Source: Stratiolaelaps scimitus (taxonomy: Eukaryota > Arthropoda > Arachnida > Mesostigmata > Laelapidae). From it: DNA of 64,000 nucleotides. The stretch is taken from positions 5,426,001 through 5,490,000 of the forward strand of contig JABWDB010000005.1 in the NCBI GenBank assembly GCA_019614645.1. The letters are read 5' to 3'. How positions within the stretch are numbered: the stretch's first letter is position 1; the number at the start of each line of letters is the position of its first letter. The translations under genes and the position numbers were made by a program. The notes beneath the pieces were generated by a model. The model worked only from the letters and a program-made list of their open reading frames with translations. It was not told where the DNA came from and searched no databases. Positions 63,477 to 64,000 of this stretch are shown piece after piece.

Positions 63477-64000
63477 TTCCCGGCTACGCGTTCACTATGC
63501 TTCTACAGACTGACTATGTTGATTGCCCCGTCTCCCCGAGGGGCGGAGACCCCGATCCCCGACCCCAGTTCACTACAGTTTCCCCTTGACGTCTATGTCA
63601 ACGACTGACATTCACTACGGCAGGAGAAATCAAACAAACACACACACAGCGGCGACGTCGCACACACCCGGACACCCTCCTCGTCCTGTTCGAGGGGCGC
63701 GTTCACTAAATTGCACACATACCCTTAATGCCACCCATACACACACACACCCACACACACAAACTGACACGGACTGTGGCAGTGAGCACGTGTAGAACTA
63801 ACTACAGCACAGTGCGTTCGATGGATCACAGTGGGTCGTACGCTCGATTGCGGTAGTTCCAAGGAAGATGAATCCGGAAGGCGAGGAGGGGAACTTCGAT
63901 TGCCCACCCGAGTCGGCAGGGGTGTCCCGGGTATCTTGGGGGAGTAGATATATATATATATATGGTATCACTATTATGTACGTTCTACTTCGCTATCGGA
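63477..64000 (-). promoter_or_regulatory. Upstream region or 5'UTR of the zinc-finger gene
   Basis: This is the sequence 5' of the start codon on the minus strand. An in-frame TGA lies 18 bases before the ATG. It has (CA)n patches at about 63638-63650 and 63740-63760 and a (TA)n run at 63947-63963. No firm TATA box, initiator or splice acceptor can be assigned, so the transcription start may lie here or beyond the window. Confidence 0.4.

Noticed and set aside
1..64000. CRISPR arrays, bacterial operons, integrated prophage or virus
   Set aside because: No spaced direct repeats, no ribosome-binding-site-led gene strings and no viral-type coding blocks were seen. All strong coding evidence is eukaryotic and spliced.

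Overview
This is eukaryotic nuclear DNA, most likely from an arthropod. There is no operon-like gene packing, and intergenic and intronic space is rich in (TA)n, (CT)n, (CA)n and (AAT)n microsatellites. Short tRNA-derived repeats are scattered through it. The one clear gene is split by introns of about 17, 19 and 0.36 kb with canonical GT..AG borders. Its fingers match the animal Rotund/Squeeze (Drosophila), LIN-29 (nematode) and ZNF384/ZNF362 (vertebrate) family. Many long mixed CAG/CAA glutamine tracts suggest an arthropod. A mite or other chelicerate is possible, but the sequence does not prove it.

Layout. The gene is on the minus strand and reads from high to low coordinates. Coding exon 1 is 63476-62411 (ATG, Gly/Ser/Pro-rich, polyGln). 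Exon 2 is 45095-44788 (Pro/Ala-rich, with the first half of zinc finger 1). Exon 3 is 25656-24964 (the rest of finger 1 and fingers 2-6). Exon 4 is 24607-24254 (C-terminus and stop). All junction phases agree and the joined frame is 806 codons plus stop. A possible polyadenylation signal lies about 255 bases past the stop.

Further left on the same strand, about 10071-9519 (or to a stop at 9492), is a glutamine-rich open exon with plausible splice signals. It belongs either to a neighbouring gene or to an unproven alternative 3' end.

The remainder is non-coding as far as I can see: 1-9.4 kb and 10.2-23.9 kb (intergenic or intronic, repeat-rich) and the two giant introns (25.7-44.8 kb and 45.1-62.4 kb). 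Within these are a tRNA-derived SINE family, two copies of which have clear target-site duplications; a second set of tRNA-like repeats; one mariner-type MITE; and GC-rich, CAG/CTG-rich islands (about 30.6-32.4, 42.4-44.2, 51.0-54.2 and 58.2-60.1 kb) that are candidates for alternative promoters or enhancers. Most long open frames in those islands are low-complexity by-products of triplet repeats and are not annotated as genes.

I did not find a convincing new biological system. The points most worth following are the exon architecture of the zinc-finger gene, the orphan glutamine-rich exon, and the SINE family whose two dated insertions share an octamer in their target duplications.
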